A program made the translations under genes and the position numbers. 64,000 nt of DNA from Rhineura floridana. Lineage: Eukaryota; Chordata; Lepidosauria; Squamata; Rhineuridae. The notes below the pieces were generated by a model. It worked only from the letters and a program-made list of their open reading frames with translations. It had not been told where the DNA came from and made no database searches. Where the stretch lies: contig NC_084480.1 in the NCBI RefSeq assembly GCF_030035675.1, positions 16,325,263 through 16,389,262 of the forward strand, written 5' to 3'. Of the stretch, positions 23,455-33,790 are shown piece by piece (position 1 is the first letter of the stretch; each line of letters opens with the position of its first letter).

Positions 23455-23985
23455 TGTTAGAAACTGCCTTATACTGAACTGAAACCCCTAGCTCAGTATT
23501 GTCTATGCCAGTGCTCTTCAATCTTGAGTCTCCAGATGTTGGACTTCAACTCCCATCATCCTTGAACATTGGCTAAGCTGGCTGGGGATGATGGGAGTTG
23601 TAATCCAACATTTGGAGAACCCAAGGCTGAACAACACCGATCTGTGCTTGGTATTATACCCCAAGGATGGGGAACCTGTGTTGTTGGACTCCCAGTTCTT
23701 GTCCCACACACCCCTGCCAGCATGTCAGGGATGGTGGGAGTTGTAGTCCAGCAACCGGGGAGTGGAGATGTCACAGGTTCCCCATCCTTGGTCTACAACT
23801 TGGACCTTCCATATCAGGGATGGGGAGCCCATGGCCCTCCAGATGCTGTCGGACTATGCCTCCCAGTCAATGAACAGAGATTATGGGAGTTATAGTCCAA
23901 CAACATTTAGAAGGCGCCAGATTCTTTATTCCTATTCTATACACAAAGCATGTATTCTATCATTGAGCTACAATCTTTCGCCTTC
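23455..23985 (-). mobile_element. tRNA SINE split by three MITEs
   Basis: SINE terminus AACTGCCTTATACTGAACTG with GCTCAGTATTGTCTATG at 23460-23508; its tRNA end (AAAGCATGTATTCTATCATTGAGC) is at about 23943-23970. Three MITEs lie between: 23510-23638, 23661-23791 and about 23815-23925. Confidence 0.6.
23661..23791. mobile_element. MITE with perfect 20-bp terminal inverted repeat
   Basis: CCAAGGATGGGGAACCTGTG at 23661-23680 is the exact reverse complement of 23772-23791. TGGTGGGAGTTGTAGTCCAGC lies within. One of a cluster of three hAT-like MITEs. Confidence 0.8.
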
Positions 23986-24839
23986 TCCCTGACATGCTAG
24001 GTTTCTATACGCAAGGATTTTTTATATAAAGAAGCAACATAGGATGCTGTCTTATATCAGACCAGGTTGTTTGTCCATTTAGGCAAGCATTAGGTACAGT
24101 GGCTTAGCAGCATATATTATCCCTGACAGTGAGCACGTTTGTGGGGCACTCTGGAGCAGAGGTTCGGTCAGCAGTTCAGGCCCAAGCAGGAATTCACACA
24201 TGTGTGGGACCTCGGACAGCTTTGAGGGGAGATCATTCTGGACCAAGGGTCACGAACTCTTTTAGGCCCATGGGAATATTTGGGTTTTGGAGCAAGAGCA
24301 GTGGCCGCCACCCACCCTGGTCACTTCCCTCCCCCGCTGCACGCACACACACGGACAGAAGGGGAAAACAATCACAAACTCTGCTTTTCCAAAAAAAATT
24401 GGATCCAGCAGAATCGATTTGAGCCTTAACAAGCACATAGAGCTGAAAGAGGAAGTGGGAAAGAATGTCACTCTTCCAACTTCCTTCTTCAGCTCAATGT
24501 ACTTTTCAAGGGAAAAAACGAAACTAACTTCAAGAGGGCAGTGGGGTGGGAGCACTTTGAGGCTTCATGTGTACCAGGGGAATGCCTCAAGGGCGGCATT
24601 ATGCCCATGGAAGCTACGCTGGCAACCATTAGTCCAAAGATTAGCACACATGCAAGAGACAGTAAGCGCAAAAGCTACTTCAGCAGAGGTTTGGAGTTCA
24701 TGGAGGCTTTTTAAACAGGCTGCTGTTCAGGTATCCAGCTGCACCCACAGCAGGAAAAACCTCCTGTATTTAAAGGGGGCAGGCCTACAGGATTATTAGA
24801 GGAAGAAAAAAAGGGCAGGAGGACCCCCAAGATGCCAAA

Positions 24840-24990
24840 AAGTGTATTTATGAAAATAATTCAAAAGCAGTTTATTAAAAAGACAAGCCCAACGCGTTTC
24901 GGCCACCTTATATTTTGGCCTTTGTCAGGGGCGAAGATGGAAAGTAACTTTTGCTGAAGAGATTTCAAACAGTTTAGCTAAAGGTTCTTT
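24840..24990. repeat. Unclassified repeat with GCGTTTCGGCC motif
   Basis: AACGCGTTTCGGCC and, inverted, GGCCTTTGTCAGGGG enclose TTATATTTT. This motif pair is familiar from vertebrate interspersed repeats, but the family could not be named from one copy. Confidence 0.4.
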
Positions 24991-25029
24991 GTAAAAGGAA
25001 AGTATCCAAGTGCTTTTTCTGGCTGCATC

Positions 25030-25440
25030 TATACTATCCTACCTTTCCTTCCAAAGGAGCCCAGGGTGGCAAACATCAAAGTAGCAAAACAACACCATTA
25101 AAAATAAAATAAAATATTTAAAACATTTAAAAATGAGGATCTAAAAATGTTAAGAACATCTAAAAACTTTTTAAAACATTCACATATTCTCGTAGCTAAT
25201 AGGTTCAAGGTTGCCAGGAACAGTATTTTTCAGCCATCAGATGCCTCCTGGAACTTAATAATGAGGGAGATAGACACACCTTACCAGGGAGAGTATTCCA
25301 CAAATGGGGAACCACCACTAAGAAGGCTGTTTCATGGGTTAGCGTCAACCGATAAGGTGATCTCTTTATTATTATTACTGATCCAGCCTTTTTCTGATCC
25401 TACCCATCCCACTATGACATGAGTACCAATGTAGGAGGCA
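25030..25440 (-). mobile_element. L2-clade LINE 3' end
   Basis: CCAAAGGAGCCCAGGGTGGC at the 3' end and, further in, GAGTATTCCACAAATGGGG and AAGAAGGCTGTTTCATGGG reproduce in reverse the terminal L2 coding region (AFSVVAPDLWN-equivalent). Confidence 0.65.
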
Positions 25441-26500
25441 ACATTAATGAAAGCCTTGGGTGAATAGAACAGTCAGCCTGGCACCTAAAGACTGGCAAGG
25501 ATGGCACCAGGCACATCTCCCTGGGGAGAGCACTTTCCTGTTCATCTTAACTAGTGCTGTGGAACAAGAGGGATGTATTGGTAGGTATGGAGAGTGGTGA
25601 AATGACCAATACCAGAGATAGGTGATTTTTTTTAAAAAAGAAAGAACTTGGCACATGGTGTAGTTTGCTGGCATATTGCTGCTGTTTGTTTCATGGGGCC
25701 CACAATGAGAATAAAGGAGACACTGGAAATCCTTGGTTCACATCTCAGTTCTGCTATGTTGTGGATGCAAACATACGGTAAAATAAAAGTAATGTGAGTC
25801 CAGCTGAATTAGAATCAGTGTCAACAAAATAATATATTTCGTTAAGACTAGCCACTGTTCAAAATACAATATGCAAGCTTTTGGATAACACGGACCCCTA
25901 CTCATTCTACTCATTTGGATAACACGGACCCCTACAAGAAAAGGACATATTTTAAAGGAGGAAAACAGAACACAGATATTTGAAACTGTATGAGTGCCCT
26001 CTCCTGGTCATCTGTTGCAAATTTCCATTGTAAATCATAATTGGGATTGTGTACATGCTTTGGTTGTGTACATGCTTTGGTTGTTTATGAGCTCAGATTT
26101 CAATCCTGTATACTCTGTACTACAATGGAATGAGACTCCATTATGCTCAGAGAGCTAAAGAAAGTTGAAGTCTTTAATCTGGGGGTATTGATTTCTGTGA
26201 TGTACTGTGCATTTCCTTTCATGTACATACGTGCACTGAGAGTTCTACCTGTGGATTTCCACATTAACTCCTACATAGAAATGTGTCCAATCTGTAGAAG
26301 CCCCACGAGATGGAGTTGTGTGTGCAGCTTTCCTTCTTGTTCTGACAGTTCTCCCCACACCACGGCAATCTGCAATCCATGTTTCCAAAAGGAGTAACTA
26401 TTTGAAGCAGCTTGGTTTTGCAAAGAAGGGTTGAGACAGCAAAATGTTTTTAGCTGTTAGAGTGAGGTCACTGCTTCATGTGGCTGATGCCAGGACAGGA
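25441..26500. other. Intergenic, no gene; two small tandem duplications
   Basis: No exon or large repeat. GGATAACACGGACCCCTAC is duplicated with a 34-bp period (25881-25935), and GTACATGCTTTGGTTGT is repeated head to tail at 26051-26067 and 26068-26084. Confidence 0.5.
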
Positions 26501-26504
26501 TTTG

Positions 26505-26620
26505 TGAATCTGATGCCCTCCTGATGTTTTGGACTACAGTTGCTGTCAGCCCAGCCAGCACCAGCTGACGGGAGCTGCAGTCCAAAATACCTGGAGGGCA
26601 CCAGGTTGGCAAAGGCTGTG
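26505..26620. mobile_element. hAT-type MITE
   Basis: GATGCCCTCCTGATGTTTTGG faces CCAAAATACCTGGAGGGCACC. The inner GCAGTCC / GGACTACAG pair and the AAAGGCTG end belong to the same MITE type as 10464. Confidence 0.65.
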
Positions 26621-26859
26621 TTAGGGTGTAGGAGGGCAAAGCTGTATATGCCACACAGCCTGTCCTGTGCCCCTTAAGTTAGCCTGCCACCCTCTGGAGC
26701 AGAAGAGGACACTGTCCCATTGCCAGAGTTGAAGTAAGATTCAACTGCGGGTCAAATTGGTTTCTGTATGTGCAATGGAAGACAAGGTGGCATCTTGCCT
26801 TTCCAACTCTGGGACCGCAAGGTCTTGGGCTGGCCAGGAAGAGAAATGCAAAGAAAAAT

Positions 26860-27050
26860 GGGGAAGGGCCATCGCTCAGTGACAGAACCTCTGCCTTGTC
26901 CCCAGGTTCAATCCCGGGCATCTTCAGGTACGGCTGGGAGAGATTCCTGTCTGGAACCCTGGAAAGCCACTGCTGGTCAGTGTAGACAATACTGAGCTAG
27001 ATGGACCAAGAGTATGACGCTGTATAACGCAGCTTTCTATATTCTGATGC
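26860..27050 (+). mobile_element. tRNA-derived SINE
   Basis: A box GCCATCGCTCAGTGACAGA, B box GGTTCAATCCCGGGC, body CTGGAAAGCCACTGCTGGTC and GAGCTAGATGGACCAAGAG. A fairly complete copy. Confidence 0.8.
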
Positions 27051-27122
27051 CTAACTAGGTGTACACAACCTCTACCATCCTCGCTAGATCAGAGTGACAA
27101 TTTTTTGACAACCCACATCCTT

Positions 27123-27770
27123 TTGTTGTTGTTGTTATGTGCCTTCAAGTCAATTACGACTTCTGGTGACCCTATGAATCAGTGACCTCCAAGAGCATCT
27201 GTTGTGAACCACCCTGTTCAGATCTTGTAAGTTCAGGTCTGGGGCTTCCTTTATGGAATGAATCCATCTCTTGTTTGGTCCATTTTTTGCTTGATAATTT
27301 CTAACTTTCCCTGGTTCATGCTTCTCACATTCCATGTTCCTATTGTGTGCGTCGTACAACTCTGGACTCTCCTTTCGCATCTGTGAGCATCAGCCTCTGG
27401 GCTTCCTTTCAGCTTTGACCCAGTGGCATCATTAGTCACAGCGCTACTCATACTTGTCCTTTGTTCTTCCCCAGTAGCTTGGTGAGTGCCTTCTGACCTG
27501 GGGGTCTCATCTTCCAGCACTATCTCGTGTTGCATTTTGGATACTCTGTTCATAGGGTTTTCGTGTTAAGAGGTATTCAGAGGTGGTTTACCATTGCCTT
27601 CCTCTGAGTTTGGCTGCATCTTAGTCTGGTGTCTCAGCTTTGACCATTCTGCCTTGGGTGCCCCTGCTAGGAGTCTAGTCTCTTGTTCTAGACTCCTGAC
27701 GGCATTGCTCTCAGCTTCTTCAACACTCTCAAACCCCCTCACCATGTTAAGGTGTGCATCTTGAAGGGGG
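27123..27770 (-). mobile_element. BovB LINE with large internal deletion
   Basis: On the minus strand the 5' region (about 27770-27290) reads through SNPSSAMNDA-like text to GTWNVRSMNQGKLEIIKQKM, the start of the RTE endonuclease. It is joined directly to the 3' end: RWIHSIKEAPDLNLQDLNR, CSWRSLIHRV and the (TTG)n tail at 27123. The rest of the endonuclease and all of the RT are missing. A similar but differently joined copy is at 41346-41835. Confidence 0.85.
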
Positions 27771-27999
27771 ACTCACATCCTAGTGTTAATATTATTTTAT
27801 ATTTATCACCACCAGTATTTATGCCCTGCCTTCTTCAAGGGAACTCAGTGCGGCTTGCAATCAAGACCAAAATAATAACCAGTGGCATGTTCCTCAGTTC
27901 CCCAACATGGTGAAAAGTTCCAGCTGCACCACTACCAAGATTTGAATGTGTTTAGACAAGAACGCCCTGAAGACCTAAGGAGCTTTTGTGCTTAGGGAC
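27771..27999. other. Probable LINE tail remnant, otherwise nothing
   Basis: TATTTATGCCCTGCCTTCTTC followed by AACTCAGTGCGGCTTGC resembles a reversed L2-type 3' end, but is too short to assign firmly. Confidence 0.35.
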
Positions 28000-28510
28000 A
28001 TAGGAAGTTGCCTACTACTGAGCCAGACCAGTGTTCCATCTAGCTCAGCACTGTCTACACTAACTGGCAGCAGCTCTCCAGAGTTGCAGGCAGCGGACAT
28101 ACCCAGCTGTATCTCTATTGGAGTTTGGTACGTGGAGTGCAGGAGTGAATAGTCGGGTAAGACTGCTGGCTGAAAAAATAAGAGAAGTTAAGATTTATTA
28201 TTACTGGGAAATAAAGCTATTCTGAGTACAGACATACACATAACCATTATGGGGTCATGAGGATAGCCCTTTCATCTAACTGGCTAGAAAGAAAGGAGGA
28301 AGCCTGAAAACAAACAAGTGGTTACTTTTAAAGAAGGAATCTGTGAGGGAAGAATAGGTTGCCTTTCTGTCTACCACCCCCCACAGGTCCAGGTTACTGG
28401 TTACAAGCATTGATGCTTTACTCCCAACAACCTGGAGGTACCAGGGATTGAATCTGGGACCTTCCGCATGCAAAACAGTTGCTCTACTGCTGAGCTATGG
28501 TCCTCCCCTT
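28000..28510 (-). mobile_element. tRNA SINE with a 320-bp insertion
   Basis: SINE terminus at 28000-28113 (CTAGCTCAGCACTGTCTACAC, GCAGCAGCTCTCCAGAG) and tRNA end at 28433-28505 (CAGGGATTGAATCTGGGACC, GAGCTATGG). The intervening 28114-28432 is foreign and unclassified. Confidence 0.65.
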
Positions 28511-28824
28511 AATGTCTGATTTATTTACCAATATACAAGTAAGAGGAGCAGGCACTCTTACAAGGCAGCAGATCTACTATTCCATATCAGATCTCCAGAG
28601 GGTGGCTCTGCACCCACACCTCAGGGTGCTCTCAGCTAGTTCCCAGTTTTCTCTCTGTCTCACTGCTGCTGCCTCTTCCCAACGACATATGATTGCTTCA
28701 TCACACACCTTACATCCACCTCCTCCCTATTCACCTGGAGGGGTGTCACCTTTCCCAAGATCTGATGGTATCTAATTCAAACATGTAGGAAGATTCCCAG
28801 CTATCTCTTCACTTAGCCTTCCTC
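28511..28824. other. Intergenic, no gene
   Basis: No supported feature. Confidence 0.3.
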
Positions 28825-28926
28825 ACCTTCATGCCCTCCAGATGTTTTGCACGATGCCTCGTCAGCCCTAGCCAAAGTTATAGTCTATAACATCTGGAGG
28901 GCATCAGGTTGGGGAAGGCTGTCCTA
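28825..28926. mobile_element. hAT-type MITE
   Basis: ATGCCCTCCAGATGTTTTGC faces ATAACATCTGGAGGGCAT; the right end GGGGAAGGCTG is as in the 10464 family. Confidence 0.6.
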
Positions 28927-29676
28927 GCCATTAGCTTCCCACTGTTACTGGCAAGACTACCCCCTTGACAGTGAATGCATCAGGCCGAAGGTTCTTGCTT
29001 TCTTCCTACCCCAGTATCTATCTATACAGAGTCCTTGTATGTTGAACATTAGGTCATCTGACCTCCCAGGTTATCAACAGCAGCTGTCTAGTGTAGATAG
29101 AGAAAGGAATAGAGGAGACCCCACTGAAGAATTCTGGAGTCTTGGGAGGTACCAGAAGTTTTCTGTGTGGGAGTCAGACTTCAGACAGCAGAACAGTCTT
29201 TACAACATATGTTATTTATTCATATCTTGCACACTACAACTAATAAAATGCACTCTAGGTGGTCTTAGCCTTCATTGCAGAAATAGAAAAATAGAAATAT
29301 ATACCAGCATAAAAGAAATTGCTGGATATCCATTTAACATCAAAGTATAAGATTCTGATGGCACATCTTAGTTAAAACAAGTTACCACAGTTGAAGGACT
29401 GTGTTACATTCTAAGTCATATCACAGGACCAAAGCACAAAGAAATACATGTCATGATACATCACCCATCAGATGTTACAGCTGGGATAGATGGATGGTTC
29501 TCTCCTGCTTTTTTTGACCCCCCACTCTAGCAGAGCTGAGGGGCCCTGAGTGCTATGAAACCTGCCTTTTTATACCATTTCTTTTCTGTGCAAGGCGTGT
29601 TCCCGTGGTCTTATCTGCTTTTTGCTACTTCTAATCAGGCTGTCATCAGATGCTCTTGGAGTGTCTTTCTTTCTCA
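28927..29676. other. Unclassified, no gene
   Basis: On the minus strand a TATAAAAAGG-like box lies near 29568-29576 and AATAAA near 29215, but their distance and the lack of terminal duplications do not support a specific call. Confidence 0.3.
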
Positions 29677-31382
29677 ATTAGGTGCTTGGACTGGTGCGTG
29701 CAACCACTTCTAGGTTGCATCCTTGTCCTTCTTGGCTAATAAAAGCTAGCAAGACTGGAACAGCCGGCTGGGCCAGGGAAGTGATTAATGCCTCATTGCG
29801 AGAGGGAGTGGTCCCTGCCCGCCTGAAAGAGGCGGCAGTAAGACCACTTCTGAAGAAACCGGCCCTGGACCCAGAAAATTTTAACAATTATAGGCCGGTA
29901 GCTAACGTCCCATTCCTGGGCAAGGTCCTGGAACGAGTGGTTGCCAGCCAGCTCCAGACACTCTTGGATGAAACTGATTATCTGGATCCATTCCAGTCGG
30001 GCTTTAGACCCGGTTTTGGCACGGAGACAGCCTTGGTCGCCCTGTACAATGACCTTTGTCGGGAGACAGACAGGGGGAGTGTGACCCTGCTGATCCTCCT
30101 TGATCTCTCAGCGGCTTTTGATACCATCGACCATGGTATCCTCCTGGCACGACTCACTGATCTGGGAGTGGGCGGTACTGCTTGGCGGTGGTTCCGCTCC
30201 TACTTGGCGGGCCGTCTCCAGAGGGTAGTGCTTGGGGAACATTGCTCGGCACCCTGGGACCTCCAGTATGGAGTTCCGCAGGGGTCAGTTCTGTCTCCCA
30301 TGCTTTTTAATATCTATATGAAGCCGCTGAGTGCGGTCATCAGGAGCTTTGGAGTGCGTTGCCATCAGTATGCCGATGCCATGCAGCTCTATTTCTCCTT
30401 TTCATCTTTCTCAGGTGAGTCTGTCGACGTGCTGAACCGATGCCTGGCTGCAACAATGGACTGGATGAGAGGTAACAAACTGAGGCTTAATCCAGACAAG
30501 ACTGAGATGCTGCTGGTGGGTGGTTCTCCGGACCGGATGGGGGATGTTCGACCTGTTCTGGATGGGGTTGCACCCCCCCTGAAAGAGCAGGTCCATAGCT
30601 TGGGAGTCCTTTTAGAACCATCCCTATCACTTGAGGCTCAGGTAGCCTCGGTGGCACGGAGTGCTTTTTACCAACTTCGGCTGGTGGCCCAGCTACGCCC
30701 CTATCTGGACAGAGAGAGCCTCGCTTCAGTAGCGCATGCCCTGGTAACCTGTAAACTAGATTACTGCAATGCGCTCTACGTGGGGCTGCCTTTGAAGTCG
30801 GTCCGGAAACTGCAGCTCGTGCAGAATGCAGCGGCCAGATTGTTAACGGGGACCAGACGGTCCGAACATATAACACCGATTCTGGTCCACTTGCATTGGC
30901 TGCCTATATTTCCGGGCTCGGTTCAAAGTGCTGGTTTTAACCTACAAAGCCCTACACGGCACAGGACCAAAATACCTGATGGAACGCCTCCCCCGGTATG
31001 AACCTACCCGTACACTACGCTCAACATCAAAGACCCTCCTCCGAGCGCCTACTCATAGGGAAGCTTGGAGGGTGGCAACAAGGAAAAGGGCTTTTTCAGT
31101 GGTGGCCCCCGACTTATGGAACAATCTCCCTGAGGAGATACGCCTGGCGCCAACACTACTATCCTTCCGGCGCCAGGTTAAAACTTTCCTCTTCGCCCAG
31201 GCATTTTAATATGTTTTTAGTATGTGTTGGAATTGTTTAATTCTTAAAAAAATTTAAACTTTTTAATGTGTTTTAAATTGTTAATATGTGTTTATTGTAT
31301 TTTGATGTTAGTCTTGTGAACCGCCCAGAGAGCTTCGGCTATGGGGCGGAATATAAGTTTAATAAATAAATAAAATAAATAA
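29677..31382 (+). mobile_element. L2-clade LINE, longest copy
   Basis: Frame 29682-31001 gives 439 codons of RT: REVINASLREGVVPARLK, NNYRPVANVPFLGKVLE, LLDLSAAFDTIDHGIL, YGVPQGSVLSPMLFNIYMK, LNPDKTEMLLVGG, LQLVQNAAARLLTGTRR. The catalytic box reads YADA where YADD is expected, so the second Asp is lost. The frame shifts near 30910; the C-terminal part (YKALHGTGPKYLMERL, AFSVVAPDLWNNLPEEIRL) runs 30928-31209. The 3' end has GCTTCGGCTATGGGGCGGAA and an (AATA)n tail. AATTAG occurs at both borders and may be the target duplication. The endonuclease is missing (5' truncation). Confidence 0.9.
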
Positions 31383-31849
31383 ATTAGTCAGCTTATCTTC
31401 ACCATATAAGGATTTCCTCCATATTGACAGTTCACATGGCACACTGGCTGTCTGCCCAGACCTGTTATCTTGTACCATACTCAACTTCATGAGAAAGTAA
31501 TGCTGAAAGTAATGCTTTATCTGTTCCAGTTGTTTCTCGGGAAGATTACAACGTTAGTCAGCAGAAGGAGGAAAAATGGGGCAGTTTCAAACTACTCCTG
31601 TTTTACCATTTGGCTCTTACACCTACAGCAGATTTTATACACACTTTCAGTAATTCTTAAGCAAATCTAAGCATGTGTAAATGATTTCAGCACATTATAT
31701 GCATATTTTAAGCCATTATCTGGATCTTCCCATTACACCACACTGAGGGAATATCAACAACTCATCCTGGACTACAAACCAGAAATCTGCCTAACAAGGA
31801 AAATGGCTGCCCCAGTATCACAACATTCTGTAACATGACCTCAGATGGA
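31383..31849. other. Intergenic, no gene
   Basis: No supported feature. Confidence 0.3.
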
Positions 31850-32045
31850 TTTAGATTATTTGTTTATATACTCCATTTATGAATCGCTTCCTATGAAGCA
31901 TCTCAACGTGATTTCACAATACAATTACAACACATATAAAGCAACGGCATACACAAAAAACTGTTAAAACAATTGACTACATAAAAACAATGGCATATAT
32001 AAGAACAATTAAAACTATTATACTATTTCAAATCCAATACAAATA
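31850..32045 (-). mobile_element. L2-type LINE 3' fragment, old
   Basis: TTTATATACTCCATTTATGAA then A-rich sequence with ACAATGGCATATATAAG is a decayed reversed L2 end. Confidence 0.4.
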
Positions 32046-32049
32046 CAAG

Positions 32050-32240
32050 AATGGGCCGTGGTAGAGCATCTGCCTTGCACACAGAAGGTCCTAGTTTCAA
32101 TCCCTTGCAATCTCCAGGTAGGACTAGGGGAGACTCCCTGCCTGAAACCCTGGAGAGCGACTGCCAGTCAGTGCAGGCAGTACTGAGCTTGATGGACCAA
32201 GGGTCTCTGACTCAGTGTAAGCACCTTCCTAGGCTCCTAG
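32050..32240 (+). mobile_element. tRNA-derived SINE
   Basis: GGCCGTGGTAGAGCATCTGCC (A box), CCTAGTTTCAATCCC (B box), GAAACCCTGGAGAGCGACTG and GAGCTTGATGGACCAAGGG. Confidence 0.8.
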
Positions 32241-32367
32241 ATATTGTTATGGGTTTGGGGGTTGAGATAGATGATTTCTAGGAGTCCCCTTCCAGCCTCT
32301 GAATTTGAACCCTGCACCTGGAGGTGAGCTCTGCAGCTGAGAAACCTGCTCCGCTGGTTGGATGAGT

Positions 32368-32580
32368 CCCAAGAGGCGGGACTTTTCATTCCGAGTGACA
32401 AGATTGACCAATGAAAGGCGCAGAGAAGCAAACAACCGATAGCAGCCTCCAGCCAATGGTGCTTCGCCGCTGTCGCTGTGGAGAGCTGCTGGCGGAGGGA
32501 GGGGGAAAGGTATTTGAATATGCTAATTAAAAGACACCACAGTCTCCGCTGACCTTCTTTCCAAGGAATCCAAACCTGCG
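32368..32580 (+). promoter_or_regulatory. ME2: Promoter-like block A and candidate ME2 non-coding exon 1
   Basis: Contains GACCAATGAAAGG and AGCCAATGG (CCAAT boxes), a GC-rich GCCGCTGTCGCTG stretch, and TATTTGAATATGCTAATT (octamer-like). About 50 bp later an excellent splice donor, CCTGCG|GTAAGTG, stands at 32580/32581. This could be the untranslated first exon of ME2, with a first intron of about 20.7 kb to the acceptor at 53320. Positions 32368-32528 are an inverted near-copy of 33526-33686 (three differences, no gaps). Assignment to ME2 is inference from position and strand; transcript data are absent. Confidence 0.45.
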
Positions 32581-32637
32581 GTAAGTGCAGGGATCCCTAG
32601 AGATCTCCCACCTCTCGGACACTAAGGTGGCGTGCAA

Positions 32638-32905
32638 CAATATTTTTGTTCTTGTTATGTGCCTTCAGGTTGATTATGACTTATGGCGACCCTATGAATC
32701 AGTGACCTCCAAGAGCATCTGTCGTGAACTGCCCTGTTCAGATCTTGTAAGTTCAAGTCTGGGGCTTCCTTTATGGAATCAATCCATCTCTTGTTTGGCC
32801 TTACTCTTTTTCTACTCCCTTCTGTTTTTCCCAGCATTGTCTTTTCTAGTGAATCATGTCTTCTCATGATGTGTCCAAAGTATGATAACCTAAATATCTT
32901 CACTT
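32638..32905 (-). mobile_element. BovB (RTE) LINE 3' end
   Basis: Minus-strand peptide KIFRLSYFGHIMRRHDSLEK, RPNKRWIDSIKEAPDLNLQD and CSWRSLIHRVAIS is the BovB C-terminus, followed by the 3' tail near 32638. It lies between the two promoter-like blocks, so it arrived within or after that arrangement. Confidence 0.88.
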
Positions 32906-33009
32906 AGAAGTTTGTTGAAAAAGAAAAGTCTTTAACACACACGCCAAAAAGATAATAGAGAAAACAGATGTTCCACATCTAAAGTCAGTGGAAAAACAAT
33001 AGTGGGAGT

Positions 33010-33215
33010 GAGGTGTAGTGCAGTAGTTAAAAGTGTCAAACTAGGAGCCAGGAAACCAGGGTTCAAACTCCCACTCTCAGCCATAGAGCTCACACTGCGT
33101 GGCCTTTGGCTACTGCCTCTCAGCCTAACCTACCGCACACGGTTGTTGTGCGTGTACATCACCTTGAGCTCCTGAAAGGAAAGATGGGCCAAAATAAAAA
33201 TAAAAATCAGTTTGT
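33010..33215 (+). mobile_element. tRNA-derived SINE (family of 845)
   Basis: TGGTTAAAAGTG-like A box region (GTAGTTAAAAGTGTC), B box GGGTTCAAACTCCC, GGTTGTTGTGCGTG and a tail AAAATAAAAATAAAAATC. Confidence 0.65.
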
Positions 33216-33219
33216 CTGC

Positions 33220-33790
33220 AAGAGGTGGGAAATGCACGGAGAAATTTCACGTGCCGGCCACATGGTCGTGTGAATTTGTACTTGCTCGTGTAACACTTTC
33301 CCTTTAAACCAGCCCCGGCGGGCCAAGCTGCATCCACCAACCTCGGATAGGGTAGAGAGACAAGAAAACGGCCGGGTAGCGAGCGTGTCTGCGGCCATCC
33401 TTTCATTTCAGCCCAAATCCTCCACAATCTCCCCATCACACGCTTTCTTCGACATCGTGCAGTGGTCCCTTCAAAGACGCGCATCCTTTGCACGAGTTCG
33501 CGTCGATTGACTGCTCCGGCCACCCAATTAGCATATTCAAATACCTTTCCCCCTCCCTCCGCCAGCGGCTCTCCACGGCGACAGCGGCGACGCACCATTG
33601 GCTGGAGGCTGCTATCGGTTGTTTGCTTCTCTGCGCCTTTCATTGGTCAATCTTGTCACTCGGAATGAAAAGTCCCGCCTCTTGGGGCGTCCCTCTCTGC
33701 CTCCGCCTTTCGCGCTTCATTCACTCCTGGGGCCTGAAGGGGCGAGGAGGGTTGGGGAATTGAAAGGTGGTTACGCGGTGGAATACCATC
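33220..33790. promoter_or_regulatory. CpG-rich, CCAAT-box block B (island)
   Basis: Density of CG dinucleotides is clearly above the rest of the window (for example GACGCGCATCC, GTTCGCGTCGATTG, GGCGACAGCGGCGACGC, TTTCGCGCTTC). Within it, 33526-33686 is the inverted copy of block A with ACCATTGGCTGG and TTCATTGGTCAATC (inverted CCAAT) and AATTAGCATATTCAAATA. It retains CpGs where block A has TG or T. It may be the original ME2 promoter or a divergent promoter. On the minus strand a short ATG-led frame (MSKKACDGEIVEDLG) follows but was not recognised. Confidence 0.5.

Noticed and set aside
28927-29676. Minus-strand LTR fossil suggested by TATA and AATAAA
   Set aside because: The signals are too far apart, and no terminal pair or target duplication was found.
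33125-33643. 172-residue minus-strand frame at the CpG island
   Set aside because: It overlaps the promoter block and a SINE; no domain; CpG-rich DNA often has long chance frames.
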